Source: Bolinopsis microptera (Eukaryota; Ctenophora; Tentaculata; Lobata; Bolinopsidae). From it: a DNA stretch of 64,000 nucleotides. A program made the translations under genes and the position numbers. Shown one piece after another: positions 1 through 11,339 of the stretch. Position 1 is the stretch's first letter. The number at the start of each line of letters is the position of its first letter. The stretch lies in NCBI RefSeq assembly GCF_026151205.1, contig NC_087080.1, positions 1,668,879 to 1,732,878 on the forward strand, given 5' to 3'. The notes beneath the pieces are model-generated. The model did no database searches. It saw only the letters and a program-made list of their open reading frames with translations, and was not told the DNA's origin.

Positions 1-1390
1 ACTAAAATTACTTGGATTTCTACCGCTTTGATAAATGACTACATGAAGATGGGGAGTTAATATTGTTGATTTATATAATATAGATTATTTATTCTTTAGT
101 GTAGATTAACTTTATTTTTATATATTTTACCAAGTGTGAAGGATCAACCATACGTTATTGATATTTTTGAAATATTTAATGATACATTGATATAATAATA
201 AATGATTGTAATATTTTTATTGAGGCACATGCCACCCCATCGCGGGTTTACTACTACTACTACTACTAAGCTATCAAATTTATGCCGAACAAAGTTATGG
301 TAAGAAAACTTAATAACATATTTTAATACCATATTTTTTAGGTAAACCTCAAAATCTTGTAGTAAGCAAGGATGGCTAAACAATACTGACATTCTGGTGA
401 CCAATATCACAATATGTACAATCTGTAGCAGTTACTCAGTTGCTGTCCGATAAAATTGAAACAGAAAAAGCGGAACAACGCACAACTTATCGGACGTTAT
501 TTGACCGGACATTGCGTGAACGGACATTAAAATGAACGCTAGGGCCTCCAGCGTCCAATTAATGTCTGTTCGAACAAGATTACGGGTAAAGCTACTGGAC
601 ACTGACAAAGGCTCAAGAGATGGTTCTATATATTGTCACATTATTATTATTTAATGATGACTTGTTAATTGATTTTAACAATCACAACACTACATATCCA
701 AACTAATGGCATGGCATAGCAATATCTACGATATCCTAAATCAGTCCCTAAAAAACTTTGCGCGAGTCTGAAAGGCTGTTGGAAGCACAGAGTGCTCCAT
801 ATTTTGTTTTATCAATAAACCTTTCTTTTTTCATTTTCTTTTTTTTTTATGTATCAACTGCGTGCAAATTTCTGTTTCAGATTTGATCTATTTATGATAT
901 ATATTTATGATTATGTAATAAAGTTATTATATTCGTAAACATTGGCTGGCTTACAAACCAGTCCCCAAACGAAACGAAACAAACGTTCTGATTTTAGCTC
1001 CTCATGAAGTCACCAAACAGAAAGTTCGTTTGTTCCACAGTTAATTTATGTGATTGGCTGATACATTAAACACGTAACTAATAAAAGTAGCTCAATTTAT
1101 TTGAAAATTGAACTTTGTAGATAGTAAGACGTAGATACTATTACGACTTTGACAACCTCAACGTTTGATTTTAATCCCTATCATTAAAGATTGAAATTAT
1201 TATTATCATATTTATTGTTATATTTAACATTGCAACTCATCTGACCGTTGGGAGGATTTCTAAAAGAAGGTGTAAACCCTCTGTAGTAATGGACCAGAAC
1301 ATCGAAACCAAGCACATTTATTAGTGTCTTGGATTTAGTAATGTATGATTTCAGCTGCAGATGTTCACTGTGTTCATTCTCTACGTAACT
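1..1390. other. No gene recognised; LINE-tail-like microsatellite
   Basis: AT-rich sequence without a supported coding exon. A short run of ACT/TAC triplets at about 249-268 resembles the trinucleotide tail of the LINE at 22.3-28.3 kb (same triplet at 22344-22362) and may mark the 3' end of a truncated LINE copy. Nothing else is identifiable. Confidence 0.4.
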
Positions 1391-1544
1391 TTACACATCA
1401 CTTAAAACTACATATGTTAGGCAAAGGATAGCATTAATGCCATGCTGCCATTGCAAGCGGAAGAGCAAGTGTGATTTCTGTATCCTAATAGCTTGGCAGT
1501 ATTGACAATTATGACAATTAAAAAAAATCAAACTATATCATTAC

Positions 1545-4500
1545 CTTGCAAGAGGAAGAGCAAGTGTGAAGCAAGTCTGTAGCACTTTAAAAAATCAAAC
1601 TACCTGATCCGTTCGAGTATTTGCTGGCAATGCGCTGAATATCGCTCTGGTACTTGCAGCTTGTGTCCTCGTTGTCACTGTCAAACTTGTCCAACATAAA
1701 GTCCAGCTCTACGTTAAACGAGCTGCTGTCTCTGAGAGATAGTTACTAGTTAGGATCAGTTAGGTCAATCAAATAGTTTTTAGTTTTAAAAAGTGTGTAT
1801 CCCCATCTTCTATTTGCACATGTTGATTTAAAAAACACCGAATACTGGGGGGGGGGGGGGGGGGGGGGTCCAACTACATTTTTGTACACTAATTTAGCGT
1901 ACATTTGGCAAAAATCTGATGGCCATGTACATTAATGGTCATAAAAAATGTAAAAAAATCGGAAATCCCTGGAAACGGAACAGGAAAAACAGGAATAAAC
2001 ATATTTTGTACATTTTTGTACATGTACATATATTTGGCAAAAATCTGGTGGCCATGTACAAAAATGTAGTTGGACCCCCCCCCCCCCCCCCAATACTTAC
2101 GATGATTTGGGCGGTAGCACCATAGGGTTTTTGGAGGTTTGATAAGCGGTATCGTGCTCGTACACATAACATTCCTCTGCGTTAAACGTTCCATACCTGG
2201 GCGTACTTAGGTTTAAGTTAAAGCACTGGTTAAACGTTCCGTACCTGGGCCAACTTAGGTTTAAGTTAAAGCACTGGTTAAACGTTCCGTACCTGGGCCA
2301 ACTTAGGTTTAAGGGTTAATAGGGCAAACAGCGACCACCGCTTAAGAGCCGGTTAAGAGCCGTTTAAGAGCCGTTTAAGAACCGCTTAAGAGCCGCTTAA
2401 GAACCGTTTAAGAACCGGCTAAGAACCGCTTAAGAACCGGTTAAGAACCGGTTAAGAGCCGGTTTAGAGCCGGTCAAGAGCCGGTGAGCGGCCGCTTAAG
2501 AACCGTCTAAGGACCGCTTAAGAACCGCTTAAGAACCGTTGAAGAACCGCCTCTAAAACTGCATTTAAACAACCTAAGAACCAACTTAGAGCCGTTTAAG
2601 AACCGGTTAAGAACCGGCTAAGAACCGGTTAAGAGCCGGTTAAGAACCGCCTATAGAAAACAGATTTATAAATCTACTAATAAACTTAGATCCGGATAAG
2701 AACCGGCTCTTAACTGGTTAAGAACCGGTTAAGAACCGCCTATAGAAAACAGATTTATAAATCTACTTATCAACCTAGAGCCGGATAAGAACCGGCTCTT
2801 AACCGGTTAAGAACCGTTGTAGAACCGTCTCTAAACACCCTACACCCGGCCCCCCTCTTGTCTTTGCCCCCGCTCCCGACCCAGCACCTCTCCACTCCCC
2901 TGCTCCCTCTCTTGTTCTTACCCCCGCTCTCGGCCCAGCGCATCTCCACTCCCCTGCTCCCTCTTTTGTCTTTACTCCCGCTCCCAGCCCAGCACCTCTT
3001 CACTCCCCTGCTCCCTCTCTTGTCTTTACCCTCGCTCCCGGCCCAGCACCTCTCCACTCCCCTGCTCCCTCTCTTGTCTTTACTCCCGCTCCCGGCCCAG
3101 CACCTCTCAACTCCCCTGCTCCCTCTCATGTACTCATGTTTCATATAATGTACATTATATATGTATCGTATCTAGTGCTTAATTAGATATCCACATTCCA
3201 GTTGATCAGGTCTGCATGCGAAGAAGTCGGCTTACATTAATTTGGTATATAATATGGCGTGTCACATGACGGCACGCGCGATTCAGCGACGTTGCAGCTA
3301 GACGAGCGGTCGCTGGTAGCGATCGCTAGCAGCAACCACGGTGGTCATATATTTATAGTATCCCATAGCTTGTTATTGTCAAGTAGCGGGAGTGCTGGAT
3401 GCATACAACAAGATGGTGTCAGATCTTGTCATCAGATCACTTTCTAAAATGTAATCAGAGCACGACATACCGTTTTCGTCAACGCGAATGTGATCTGATT
3501 CAATACCTATCATTAGGTGTATCTTGCTAATCGGTACAGTGATATCATATTAACACTGGATCTCGTATCCTATCACGCGACAATTATGTTACAATACGCT
3601 TAGCTCAATTAACCCGGTAATTTGAAACTATTTTGGGTTAACCCAAAGTTCTCTCCAGTGTCCGAACGGGATCCCGGCGCCGGGATTGTGATTTTAATCC
3701 CGGCCCCGGCCAATTTTTCCATTTTGACCGGGAATTTAGCCGGGATTTTTTACAAAAAATAGCTCGGTAATTCTGGAGTTTGTGATAAAAAATTGGCTCT
3801 GCCAAAGCCCGAAATTTAAAAAATTAATCGAAGGATTGAAATTTTAGTTTATCATTGATCATTCATGTATACATTTTGAAAAGCATGTTGTAAAGTATAA
3901 TCAATTGAGTACTGAAGCAACACTAATTAACATATTATACCATAAAAATTCTAGAAATCCCGGCCAAATATCCCGGCCCGGGCAAAATCCTGCTCCCGGC
4001 CAAATCCCGGCCGCGGCTAAAAAATGCTAATCCCGGCCAAATCTTAAACCCCGGTCGGTTACAGGTTCTCTCAAATAATAGCGTTAGGGTATGCCAACAC
4101 GTCGCGAAGCATTGCTATTATGTACTATTTAGGGTATAGAATACCCGACTATAAGAGTATGAATACCTTATCGGTGGAAAATTTTCCGTTGAAAAGTTTG
4201 CCTCAATCTCGATTTTGCAAAAATAGGTCAATAATTAGCAAATAAGATTTTTTAGCGAATTTTCGATGAAAATTGAATTGGATTTCTAAGTTTTAATTTT
4301 ATTGAAATAAAACATGTTAATAACATGATGAGTATAACTAAGAAATGCTGACAGCCAAAATCATAGAAATTCATCGGGCGGTAGAAAATTTTCCAGCCAA
4401 AAGTTTTCCGGTTAAAAGTTCTCCGGTTAAAACTCTTGATTCACGAGTTATAACCGTAAAACTTTCTGCACCGATAAGGTAACTTAAAACCGTAATATGC

Positions 4501-7500
4501 AATAAGACCCCCCTGTTTCGCGGATTTTGGAAGGAAATATTTGTGCCTCAAAACCGCGAATCCATGACCCAAATATATTGGTCTAACTGGTAACACAGGC
4601 CACGATAATACCTTGCTGCACTACAAAACACCTCAATATGCTTTCATTTATACAGAGTGGGCCAGAACATCGCGGCCCGATTATCAACCGTGGTCCCAAA
4701 ATTTTCAAAATGAAAAAAAAATCAAAGTTTTTCTAAAAATTGTATTTCTGCATGTTTCATGTGATTCCAATCATTTTGAGCAAAAACTTTTTTTTTCAAA
4801 TTTTCCAAATTTCCAATCGAGGAAAACTTTATTTGGTAATTAACGATAGAAGAAGTTGTGGTCCTACAAAAGAAGCAAACTACGAGGGGACGGGGTATAA
4901 TTGCATTTATTAACGATTTTGACTCATTGATTATTCTGCGTGTTATTTAATAACATATTAACCACTCTAGCCGGTGGTTAATAAAATATTAACCACTCCA
5001 GCTGGTGGTTAATACAATATTAACCACTCTTCCCGGTGGTTAACGCTAAAAATTAACTCACCCTGGGAGTGGTTGAATACTGGCGTGGAGGGGTGTTGTG
5101 GAAGGGTGTTGTGGGGGGTGTGGGGGCAGGGGCCAGGGCGGGGGGGGGGGGGACTGGGTTCAGGTACATGCTATTTGGTAAACACGTTTGGTATATATTT
5201 TATATTCTTTACGCTTTACGTTTATTTTTTTAGTAATTTTTCCCGATCTGACACGATTGTTATTGTAAGATCTTTTAATTTGAATCTTGAATCTTGAATC
5301 TTGAATCTATATATTTTGATAAAGTTTTTAGATTAGGCGTTTTGTAGTGCATTGAGGTGCTATCATGGTCTGTCATGCCAGTTAGACTAGTATATTTAGG
5401 CCATAGGCTGCATCCCGGTTTTTAAGACCCAAAATTTTCCTCCCAAAATCGGCGAAACAGGTGACAGGGGGTCTGACTGTATAACTATAAATACAGTTAA
5501 AGTTATACCACACTGCCACCCTCCCCCACCCTTCGTGCGCGGTTTATGAGGCCCAAACTTTTCATCCCGAGATATTTTCTTGGGAAGACATTGTCTTTTG
5601 GTGGTGAAGACATTGTTCAGGTTATCATAACGTTAGCTATAACCGCTTATATAGTATACACCTGGCAAACTTTCGTCATAATCACTAACTCCTGTGTAGG
5701 TGCTACCTTGCTGATACGTGAACCAAAGGCATTCCATCAGTGATTGGGTGTGAGATATAGCTCATATGATTGCTCATCTAAACGCAATAACATATTTTCG
5801 GCGATTCGTATCACGTGACGTGACTGTGTGCAAATGATTGGGCTGGCGAATTTTGACCGATGACATGCTGTACGTGGCTAATTACCGATTTGATGGGTTT
5901 AAAAGGACACTGAAACTTGTATTTATCTATTACACATTTACTACATCAAGATGACATCTCCTCACTTCCTCTCTTGGAACGACCTCGATAGAGCTAACGT
6001 GCTGGCAACAGAAGAGAACTGTATACAGTACTGCGTTGACGTTGGGATACTACGAGATCGCAGATACTGTACCACCTGCCAACAATGGATGACGATAGTG
6101 AAATGCTCGACTCAGAAGTTTAAAGATGGCTGCTGCTGGCGATGCCCTGGTGGAGCTCACTTCGTGTCCATCCGCACTGACTCCCTCCTGGCCGGGAAAC
6201 AGATACCTGCTATGAAGTTTCTACACCTACTTTGGCTCTACTGTACCTTTAGCAGCGTCTGCCAAGCTGCAGTTACCCTCTCTATGGATCCTAAGAAAGT
6301 CCGGGGATTCTTTAAAGCTATCAGACAGTGCATGGCGGAAGACTTGTTCTCTGGTGACGTGATGATCGGAGGTCCTGGACAGATAGTAGAAATTGACGAG
6401 TTTATGTGGATGAGAAAACAAGGTCTCACTCGCTCTGATCCTGATTGCCGGAGACTTTTCAACAGAGAACTACCACTTTTGATGAAAAGACTGTTTGCAT
6501 AGTTATAACGTGTGATAGCGAAGTACTGAATGGATTGATATAATATTTTAATTTATCTGTACATTAAACTCGTTCTGTAATTCAACGTTGTATCTCAGAC
6601 AATAATTGATGTACTATTACTATTCGATTAATCATTTATGTAATTTATTAATCTACCTATGAAATTTGATTCGAAATAAATTGAAATTCTAACAAAATTG
6701 AAGTCTTAATAATTGCATCTGCGCACTATAAGACATGCATCATGAAATATTATGATTTGCATCGCGATATTGGGTCGAGCCGTCAGGCGAGATGCTAATA
6801 GCAATACAATTATAACAAAAGCGAGGTGCTATTGCCAACATTGTTACGTACGTCAAAAACTACTAACCTAGTCTAAAATGGGGAGGGAGGGGAGTGGAGA
6901 GGTGCTGGGACGGGAGTGGGGGTAAAGACACGAGAGGGAGCAGGGGAGTGGAAAGATGCTGGGGCCGGGAGCGGGGGTAAATACAAGAGAGGGAGCAGGG
7001 GAGTGGAGAGGCGCTGGGGCCGGGAGCGGGGGTAAAGACGAGAGGGAGCAGTGGAGAGGTGCTGGGCCGGGAGCGGGAGTAAAGACAAAAGAAGGAGCAG
7101 GGGAGTGGAGATGCGCTGGGGCCGGGAGCGGGGTAACGACGAGAGGGAGCAGGGGAGTTGAGAGGTGCTGGGCCGGGAGCGGGAGTAAAGACAAAAAAGG
7201 GAGCAGGAGGGTGGAGAGGCGCTGGGGCCGGGAGCGGGGGTAAAGACAAGAGAGGGAGCAGGGGAGTGGAGTGGTGCTGGGCCGGGAGCGAGGGTAAAGA
7301 CAAGAGAGGGAGCAGGGGAGTGAAGAGGTGCTGGGCTGGGAGCGGGAGTAAAGACAAAAGAGGGAGCAAGGGAGTGGAGTGGTGCTGGGCCGGGAGCGAG
7401 GGTAAAGACAAGAGAGGGAGCAGGGGAGTGGAGAGGTGCTGGGTCGGGAGCGAGGGTAAAGACAAGAGAGGGAGCAGGGGAGTGGAGAGGTGCTGGGCGG

Positions 7501-9959
7501 GGAGCGGGAGTAAAGACAAAAGAGGGAGCAGGGGAGTGGAGAGGCGCTGGGGCCGGGAGCGGGGGTAAAGACAAGAGAGGGAGCAGGGGAGTGGAGTGGT
7601 GCTGGGCCGGGAGCGAGGGTAAAGACAAGAGAGGGAGCGGGGGAGTTTAAATGTGCTGGGCCGGGTGTAGGGTGTTTACATGTAGTTTTAGAGACGGTTC
7701 TTCAACGGTTCTTAACCGGTTAAGAGCCGGTTCTTATCCGGCTCTAGGTTGATAAGTAGATTTATAAATCTGTTTTCTATAGGCGGTTCTTAACCGGTTC
7801 TTAACCGGTTAAGAGCCGGTTCTTATCCGGATCTAAGTTTATTAGTAGATTTATAAATCTGTTTTCTATAGGCGGTTCTTAACCGGCTCTTAACCGGTTC
7901 TTAGCCGGTTCTTAACCGGTTCTTAAACGGCTCTAAGTTGGTTCTTAGGTTGTTTAAATGCAGTTTTAGAGGCGGTTCTTCAACGGTTCTTAAGCGGTTC
8001 TTAAGCGGTCCTTAGACGGTTCTTAAGCGGCCGCTCACCGGCTCTTGACCGGCTCTAAACCGGCTCTTAACCGGTTCTTAAGCGGTTCTTAGCCGGTTCT
8101 TAGCCGGTTCTTAAACGGTTCTTAAGCGGCTCTTAAGCGGTTCTTAAACGGCTCTTAAACGGCTCTTAACCGGCTCTTAAGCGGTGGTCGGTCTTTGACC
8201 TAATTCCCGGTTTAAGTTAAAGCACTGGTTAAACGTTCCGTATCTGGGCCAACTTAGGTTTAAGATAAAGCACTGGTTAAACGTTCCGTACCTGGGCCAA
8301 CTTAGGTTTAAGTTAAAGCACTGGTTTAACATACTCTTATGATACCCTACCTGTGTGAAAATACCGACGGAAGAGCTTTTAAATGAGCCAGAAACAATTT
8401 TGGGGTCGGGGATGGTTCTCCTACCTGGGAACCAAGACATTACGTTGAGATCTCTGTGTGACAGTGGTACCCGGCACGTTATAAGCTCCACAAAACTGGG
8501 CAGACAAACACTTGTACTTCGTCTGAGGAAGTGAATAATTAATAATTAAATTAGTCACTTGGAATATAAATTAACTGCTGAGAAGATTCAAATAAAAATA
8601 TCTGCTTATCTCAGAAAGTTTGTAGTTACCTCTAACATGTTCACGTTGGAGCTCTTCCCCACTGTTATAAGTCGAATTGGAGCCAAATTGTTAGGGTTCA
8701 TAACTGTCTCTGAAATAGTTTTAATCGTTTAAACAGGTTACAATTTCAACATGGTTCGTCACTCGGTACCATAACTTCATCTCTCTAGTACTATAATAAT
8801 CTGGTACGGGAAGTATTCTGATTTGTGTGTACTGTGCAAATCAGGCTTAACGCTAGTAAAGTCTCATCCCAGCATTAAATGATTCAAAATGGACAATGGT
8901 GCACAATGCACATGACAGGTCATGTTGGCACAGGAGGAATCTATACGGACAGGCTTTTCACGTGGGAAATTTGCAAGCAATGATTAGATAGCAAAAGTGG
9001 CAATGCGCGTACAATTTGCGCCTTGTCAATCACGAAATATTGGATCGGTAATGCGCGTAACAGACATGACACGACTTCCACGAGGCAATTCCTTTTCGTA
9101 GGTCTACGACTCATTAACAATTGGCGTGCAAAGATGGCCATTTCTCAAATTGCAACACTCAAAAACATCGAAATGTATAACACGATCACCTCTATCAAAT
9201 AATGTGTGAAAAATATTCACGCAACGTACAATAAAATATTCCATTAAGTTGGCGGTTACAGCATAAAAAGGTTGTGTGTTACATCGTCAAGCAGAGCAAT
9301 TTGAAATCCAGCTGTTTGAGAGTTTAACGCATGCAGCCATACGTTTTAATATAGAATATAAATTTAAACCGTACCTTTTCTGTAGGGTTTTTTGTAAAGC
9401 GTCTCAGCAGCGCTAGTCGGAGTTCTGGGAGACGATTCCTGAATTGACAGACAATCAATTTACTTGTATTTAATGTTTACGTGTGAGAAAATAATGTTTA
9501 AAGTTAAGCTAATTTGTGGTACCAACATAATATGTTCTATGTCAAAAGGTAATTTACAGAGTGGATCGGAACTAACGCAATGATTCAGCAGTAAATGAGC
9601 TCTGAATCCTAATATCTTGGCAGTCATCCAAGTTATGACAATTATGCACCAAATAAGATATAACTATACATGAAGATTGTTTTGTCACGTGGTGTTCAAC
9701 ACAGCCAGTAAAACTGTTCTAATATCGTCACGTGATGAGGTTTGTGATCAGTATAACATTCACGACATTGACCACAGATCACGATTGTATATGAGAACAA
9801 GTACAAACCATATTATAACGAATTGATCAATAACAAAAACATCTTTCTGTATAGTCAAAATATAAAGAAAAAAGATATAAACAAAGAATCTAAAAAGTAA
9901 GAAAATATATTTAACCTGGCGAGTCGGAGATTTCGTTTTACCTTCGACAGAACTTTCAA
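1545..9959 (-). CDS. Multi-exon gene of unknown identity (partial)
   Basis: I do not recognise the product. Seven consecutive minus-strand exons fit together with correct GT-AG borders and matching phases: 9916-9959, 9375-9438, 8630-8709, 8425-8495, 2101-2196, 1604-1731 and 1545-1576. Each joint preserves one open frame. The predicted segment is hydrophilic and Ser/Thr-rich, with an acidic stretch (LDFMLDKFDSDNED) in the exon at 1604-1731, a Tyr/Glu-rich stretch (NAEECYVYEHDTAY) in 2101-2196, and no membrane segment. This suggests an intracellular, possibly scaffold-like protein, but that is inference. The 5' end lies upstream of 9959 (a 17-nt micro-exon near 10313-10330 is possible but unproven). 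A terminal exon 1391-1477 ending in TAA is possible; it repeats part of exon 1545-1576. The 6.2-kb intron between 8425 and 2196 contains the minisatellite and the Merlin-like transposon. Confidence 0.55.
1841..2097. mobile_element. MITE with G-tract termini
   Basis: A 245-bp element at 1847-2091 begins with 22 G and ends with 17 C. Inside these, the inverted termini read TCCAACTACATTTTTGTACA. The flanks carry a 6-bp direct repeat AATACT (1841-1846 and 2092-2097), consistent with a target-site duplication. No coding capacity: it is a non-autonomous DNA transposon of unknown superfamily. It lies immediately intronic to the donor of exon 2101-2196 on the minus strand, so the intron begins with a normal donor followed by a long G run. 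Confidence 0.75.
2165..2313. repeat. 48-bp minisatellite, left part
   Basis: About three units of a 48-bp repeat containing AACGTTCCGTACCTGGGCC. The unit matches the acceptor and exon start of the minus-strand exon 2101-2196 (reads cccag|GTAYGGAACGTTTAA on that strand), so it is a tandem duplication of a 3' splice site. The array continues at 8209-8335, on the other side of the inserted Merlin-like element. Confidence 0.8.
2326..2830. repeat. Left TIR subrepeats of TTAAGAACCGG type
   Basis: Degenerate tandem 10-11-mers, all variants of TTAAGARCCGG/TTAAGAACCGC, forming the outer part of the left arm. The same sequence occurs in inverted order at about 7685-8196. Many units are internally near-palindromic (CCGGTT..AACCGG), so single strands could fold at many registers. 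Confidence 0.85.
2845..3127. repeat. Left-arm 53-bp minisatellite
   Basis: About five C/T-rich units (GCTCCCGGCCCAGCACCTCT core) in the inner part of the left arm; inverted counterpart at 6880-7660. Frames are open on both strands only because the unit lacks stops; not coding. Confidence 0.85.
3660..4500. repeat. Two MITE-like inverted-repeat remnants
   Basis: A copy rich in ATCCCGGCC motifs (3665-4060) has CCGG-rich ends in opposite orientation around an AT-rich core. Immediately after, 4160-4490 has ends CCTTATCGGTG and CACCGATAAGG in inverted order. Both look like short non-autonomous elements nested inside the Merlin-like element. Target duplications were not identified. Confidence 0.45.
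4504..5478. mobile_element. Nested inverted-repeat element (~0.97 kb)
   Basis: The first ~150 bp (AGACCCCCCTGTTTCGCGGATTTTGG...TCTAACTGG...CACTACAAAACACCTCAAT) recur in inverted order at about 5335-5475, ending in a C/G-rich AGACCCCCTGT-like terminus. The interior has three copies of a TAACCACTC...GGTGGTTAA palindrome at 4957-5043 and a G-run at 5139-5152. No coding potential. It lies inside the Merlin-like element and is therefore younger than it, or was carried with it. Confidence 0.6.
5890..5925 (+). promoter_or_regulatory. Possible core promoter of the transposase ORF
   Basis: A TATA-like TTTAAAAGG at about 5898-5906 lies roughly 50 bp before the ATG at 5951, a plausible spacing for a short 5' leader. 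Motif inspection only. Confidence 0.3.
5951..6502 (+). pseudogene. Merlin/ISXO2-like transposase, C-terminally truncated
   Basis: A 183-aa ORF with the layout of the N-terminal half of ISXO2/IS1595-like (Merlin) DDE transposases: a zinc-ribbon-like Cys set (CTTCQQW at ~38-44, then CCWRC at ~61-65), a helical linker region (LHLLWLYCTFSSVCQAA), and the block GGPGQIVEIDEFMWMRKQ at ~140-157, whose Asp (EIDE) corresponds to the first catalytic acid. Full proteins of this family usually approach 250-350 aa and need two more acidic residues. These are absent here because the frame stops about 30 residues after EIDE. The copy is therefore probably inactive by itself. It is the only recognisable gene in the 5.9-kb element. 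Confidence 0.75.
6880..7660. repeat. Right-arm 53-bp minisatellite, expanded
   Basis: About 14 units of a ~53-bp G/A-rich repeat (GGGAGCAGGGGAGTGGAGAG core), the inverted counterpart of 2845-3127. Unit length varies by a few bases (GCTGGGCC versus GCTGGGGCC; one unit is shorter near 7040). Long open frames on both strands are low-complexity artefacts of the repeat. Confidence 0.85.
7685..8196. repeat. Right TIR subrepeats
   Basis: Inverted counterpart of 2326-2830: tandem variants of CCGGTTCTTAA and GCGGTTCTTAA. Order and spacing of variants, including the ATTTATAAATCTGTTTTCTAT spacer, are conserved with the left arm, so the arms were homogenised or the insertion is recent. Confidence 0.85.
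8209..8335. repeat. 48-bp minisatellite, right part
   Basis: Two to three further 48-bp units identical in register to those at 2165-2313. The first 8 bases (GGTTTAAG) are the right copy of the transposon's target duplication. Confidence 0.8.
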
Positions 9960-11040
9960 CTGAAACAAGGCTTGGGTAAGGATTTTTAGAAATTAGAAAT
10001 TTGCGAAGGAATGTACACTGAAGGAATTCTATTTTCACGAATCGATCTGGATATAGAATTATAGAATAAAAAAATTATTTACCTTGAGTTTATTGTTTAT
10101 TACAGAGTTGGCACTTCAACAATCAATACAGACTTTGAAATTCAGCGAAATAACTTTCACTCTAACAGAAAATTCCTATCCATAAAATTCCATATTTATT
10201 TTAAGGATCAAACAACACGAACATAGCACGCAAGAAAAAAAGAAAAACGCATCCAAGTACAACGCAAGAATATGCAATATAAAATCCATCCTTCTCACAT
10301 GATAACGCAAAGAAAACTAACCTTGATAATTTGTTACTCTGTAATAAAACAATAGAAAACACAAAGAGGACGAGAGGTGCGACATGCATTTGATCTGCAT
10401 TTGATCTGACACAGAGCTCGGCTGTATCATGATGAAGGCCAGCCAGCGCCTCCCCTCCCAAGTAATGAGACGCTGAACACATGCCACCCTTCCTCACAAC
10501 AAATGCCACCTTCTATAGTTGAATTTTTCAATCGATCACTGGTGGTGTTGGCTAGATTTCTTTTTTTCAGTACTCGAGGACATACTAGCGTGACATGTGC
10601 ACTATTTGGCATGCACTGAGTTTAGTAATGCAGACTCTACGGATCTTTTGTGTGAGATGAAGTTCCCCACGTGACAGGATTTAGAGACATGGTAAATTAA
10701 AGGCAGGCGCTGAACATATTAGATCACTAGTGGACGAGTATTTTGCCAGGCAAAACATCCTTGGAATGTATCTAATGATCTGTTCGAGACAGTTCTATTA
10801 TGCTCATAATATCACGATATAATGTAATTAGGTCGATGACTCTTTTGATGATTCAAATAGGCTCGCTGCACAATTCAACAAGTAGGAAACTGATACGTGA
10901 ACAGTGAACACTACATAATATTGCAACCCTGGGTTGTTTCTTGAACTGCTTAATTTGGTTTCGAAAAGGAATTGTTTAAAAACAACAGCATATTCTACAT
11001 ATTAATATGTTATCGACCAATACAGTCTGTACAATGACTG
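9960..11040. other. No supported gene
   Basis: AT-rich sequence. Presumably contains upstream introns or exons of the minus-strand gene ending at 1.5 kb, but only a doubtful 17-nt micro-exon (about 10313-10330) can be suggested. Short frames here lack domain similarity. Confidence 0.4.
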
Positions 11041-11339
11041 CTCTTACTTTTGTTTTAAATCAGAGTTATTGATATGGAATATTCCATGCAGCCATCTAGC
11101 AAGGTCACTGAGGAATGAGGATGGCACAAGACACGATTGAGGTACTAAAAGTTCTATTCCCAAAGAAAGCTTTGATAAACGGAAAATCATCAGAATACAA
11201 AAAGAGATTTTTGAAGAAGAGCTTTTCTGCCGGCCCCGTGATTGAAATTTCGTGGTTTTGACTGATTTTTACCAATGACCAATCAGTGAGAGTGACACAA
11301 GTCGCCATCAAGGTACTGGAAGCAGTATATCCGGAGAAA

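Larger units (their letters stand above)
2314..8208. mobile_element. Merlin-like DNA transposon with long composite TIRs
   Basis: The 5,895-bp element is flanked by an exact 8-bp duplication GGTTTAAG (2306-2313 and 8209-8216). Removing the element and one copy restores an uninterrupted 48-bp minisatellite unit. Outer termini are imperfect inverted repeats, GGTTAATAGGGCAAACAGCG left and GGGAATTAGGTCAAAGACCG right (complement). Long inverted arms follow: about 500 bp of TTAAGAACCGG-type 11-mer subrepeats, then a ~53-bp G/A-rich minisatellite (about 5 units left, about 14 right). Merlin elements have 8-9-bp target duplications and an ISXO2/IS1595-like DDE transposase. The internal ORF 5951-6502 matches that family, so structure and protein agree. 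Arm length (about 0.8 versus 1.3 kb) differs because of the minisatellite. Confidence 0.8.

Noticed and set aside
2770-3148. Open frames on both strands rich in LLPLLSLP or GSRGVERCWAG
   Set aside because: Translation of the 53-bp minisatellite in the left arm; no protein signal.
6863-7628. Frames of 100-250 aa, Pro/Leu/Ser-rich or Gly/Arg-rich
   Set aside because: Translation of the expanded minisatellite in the right arm, open in several frames at once.
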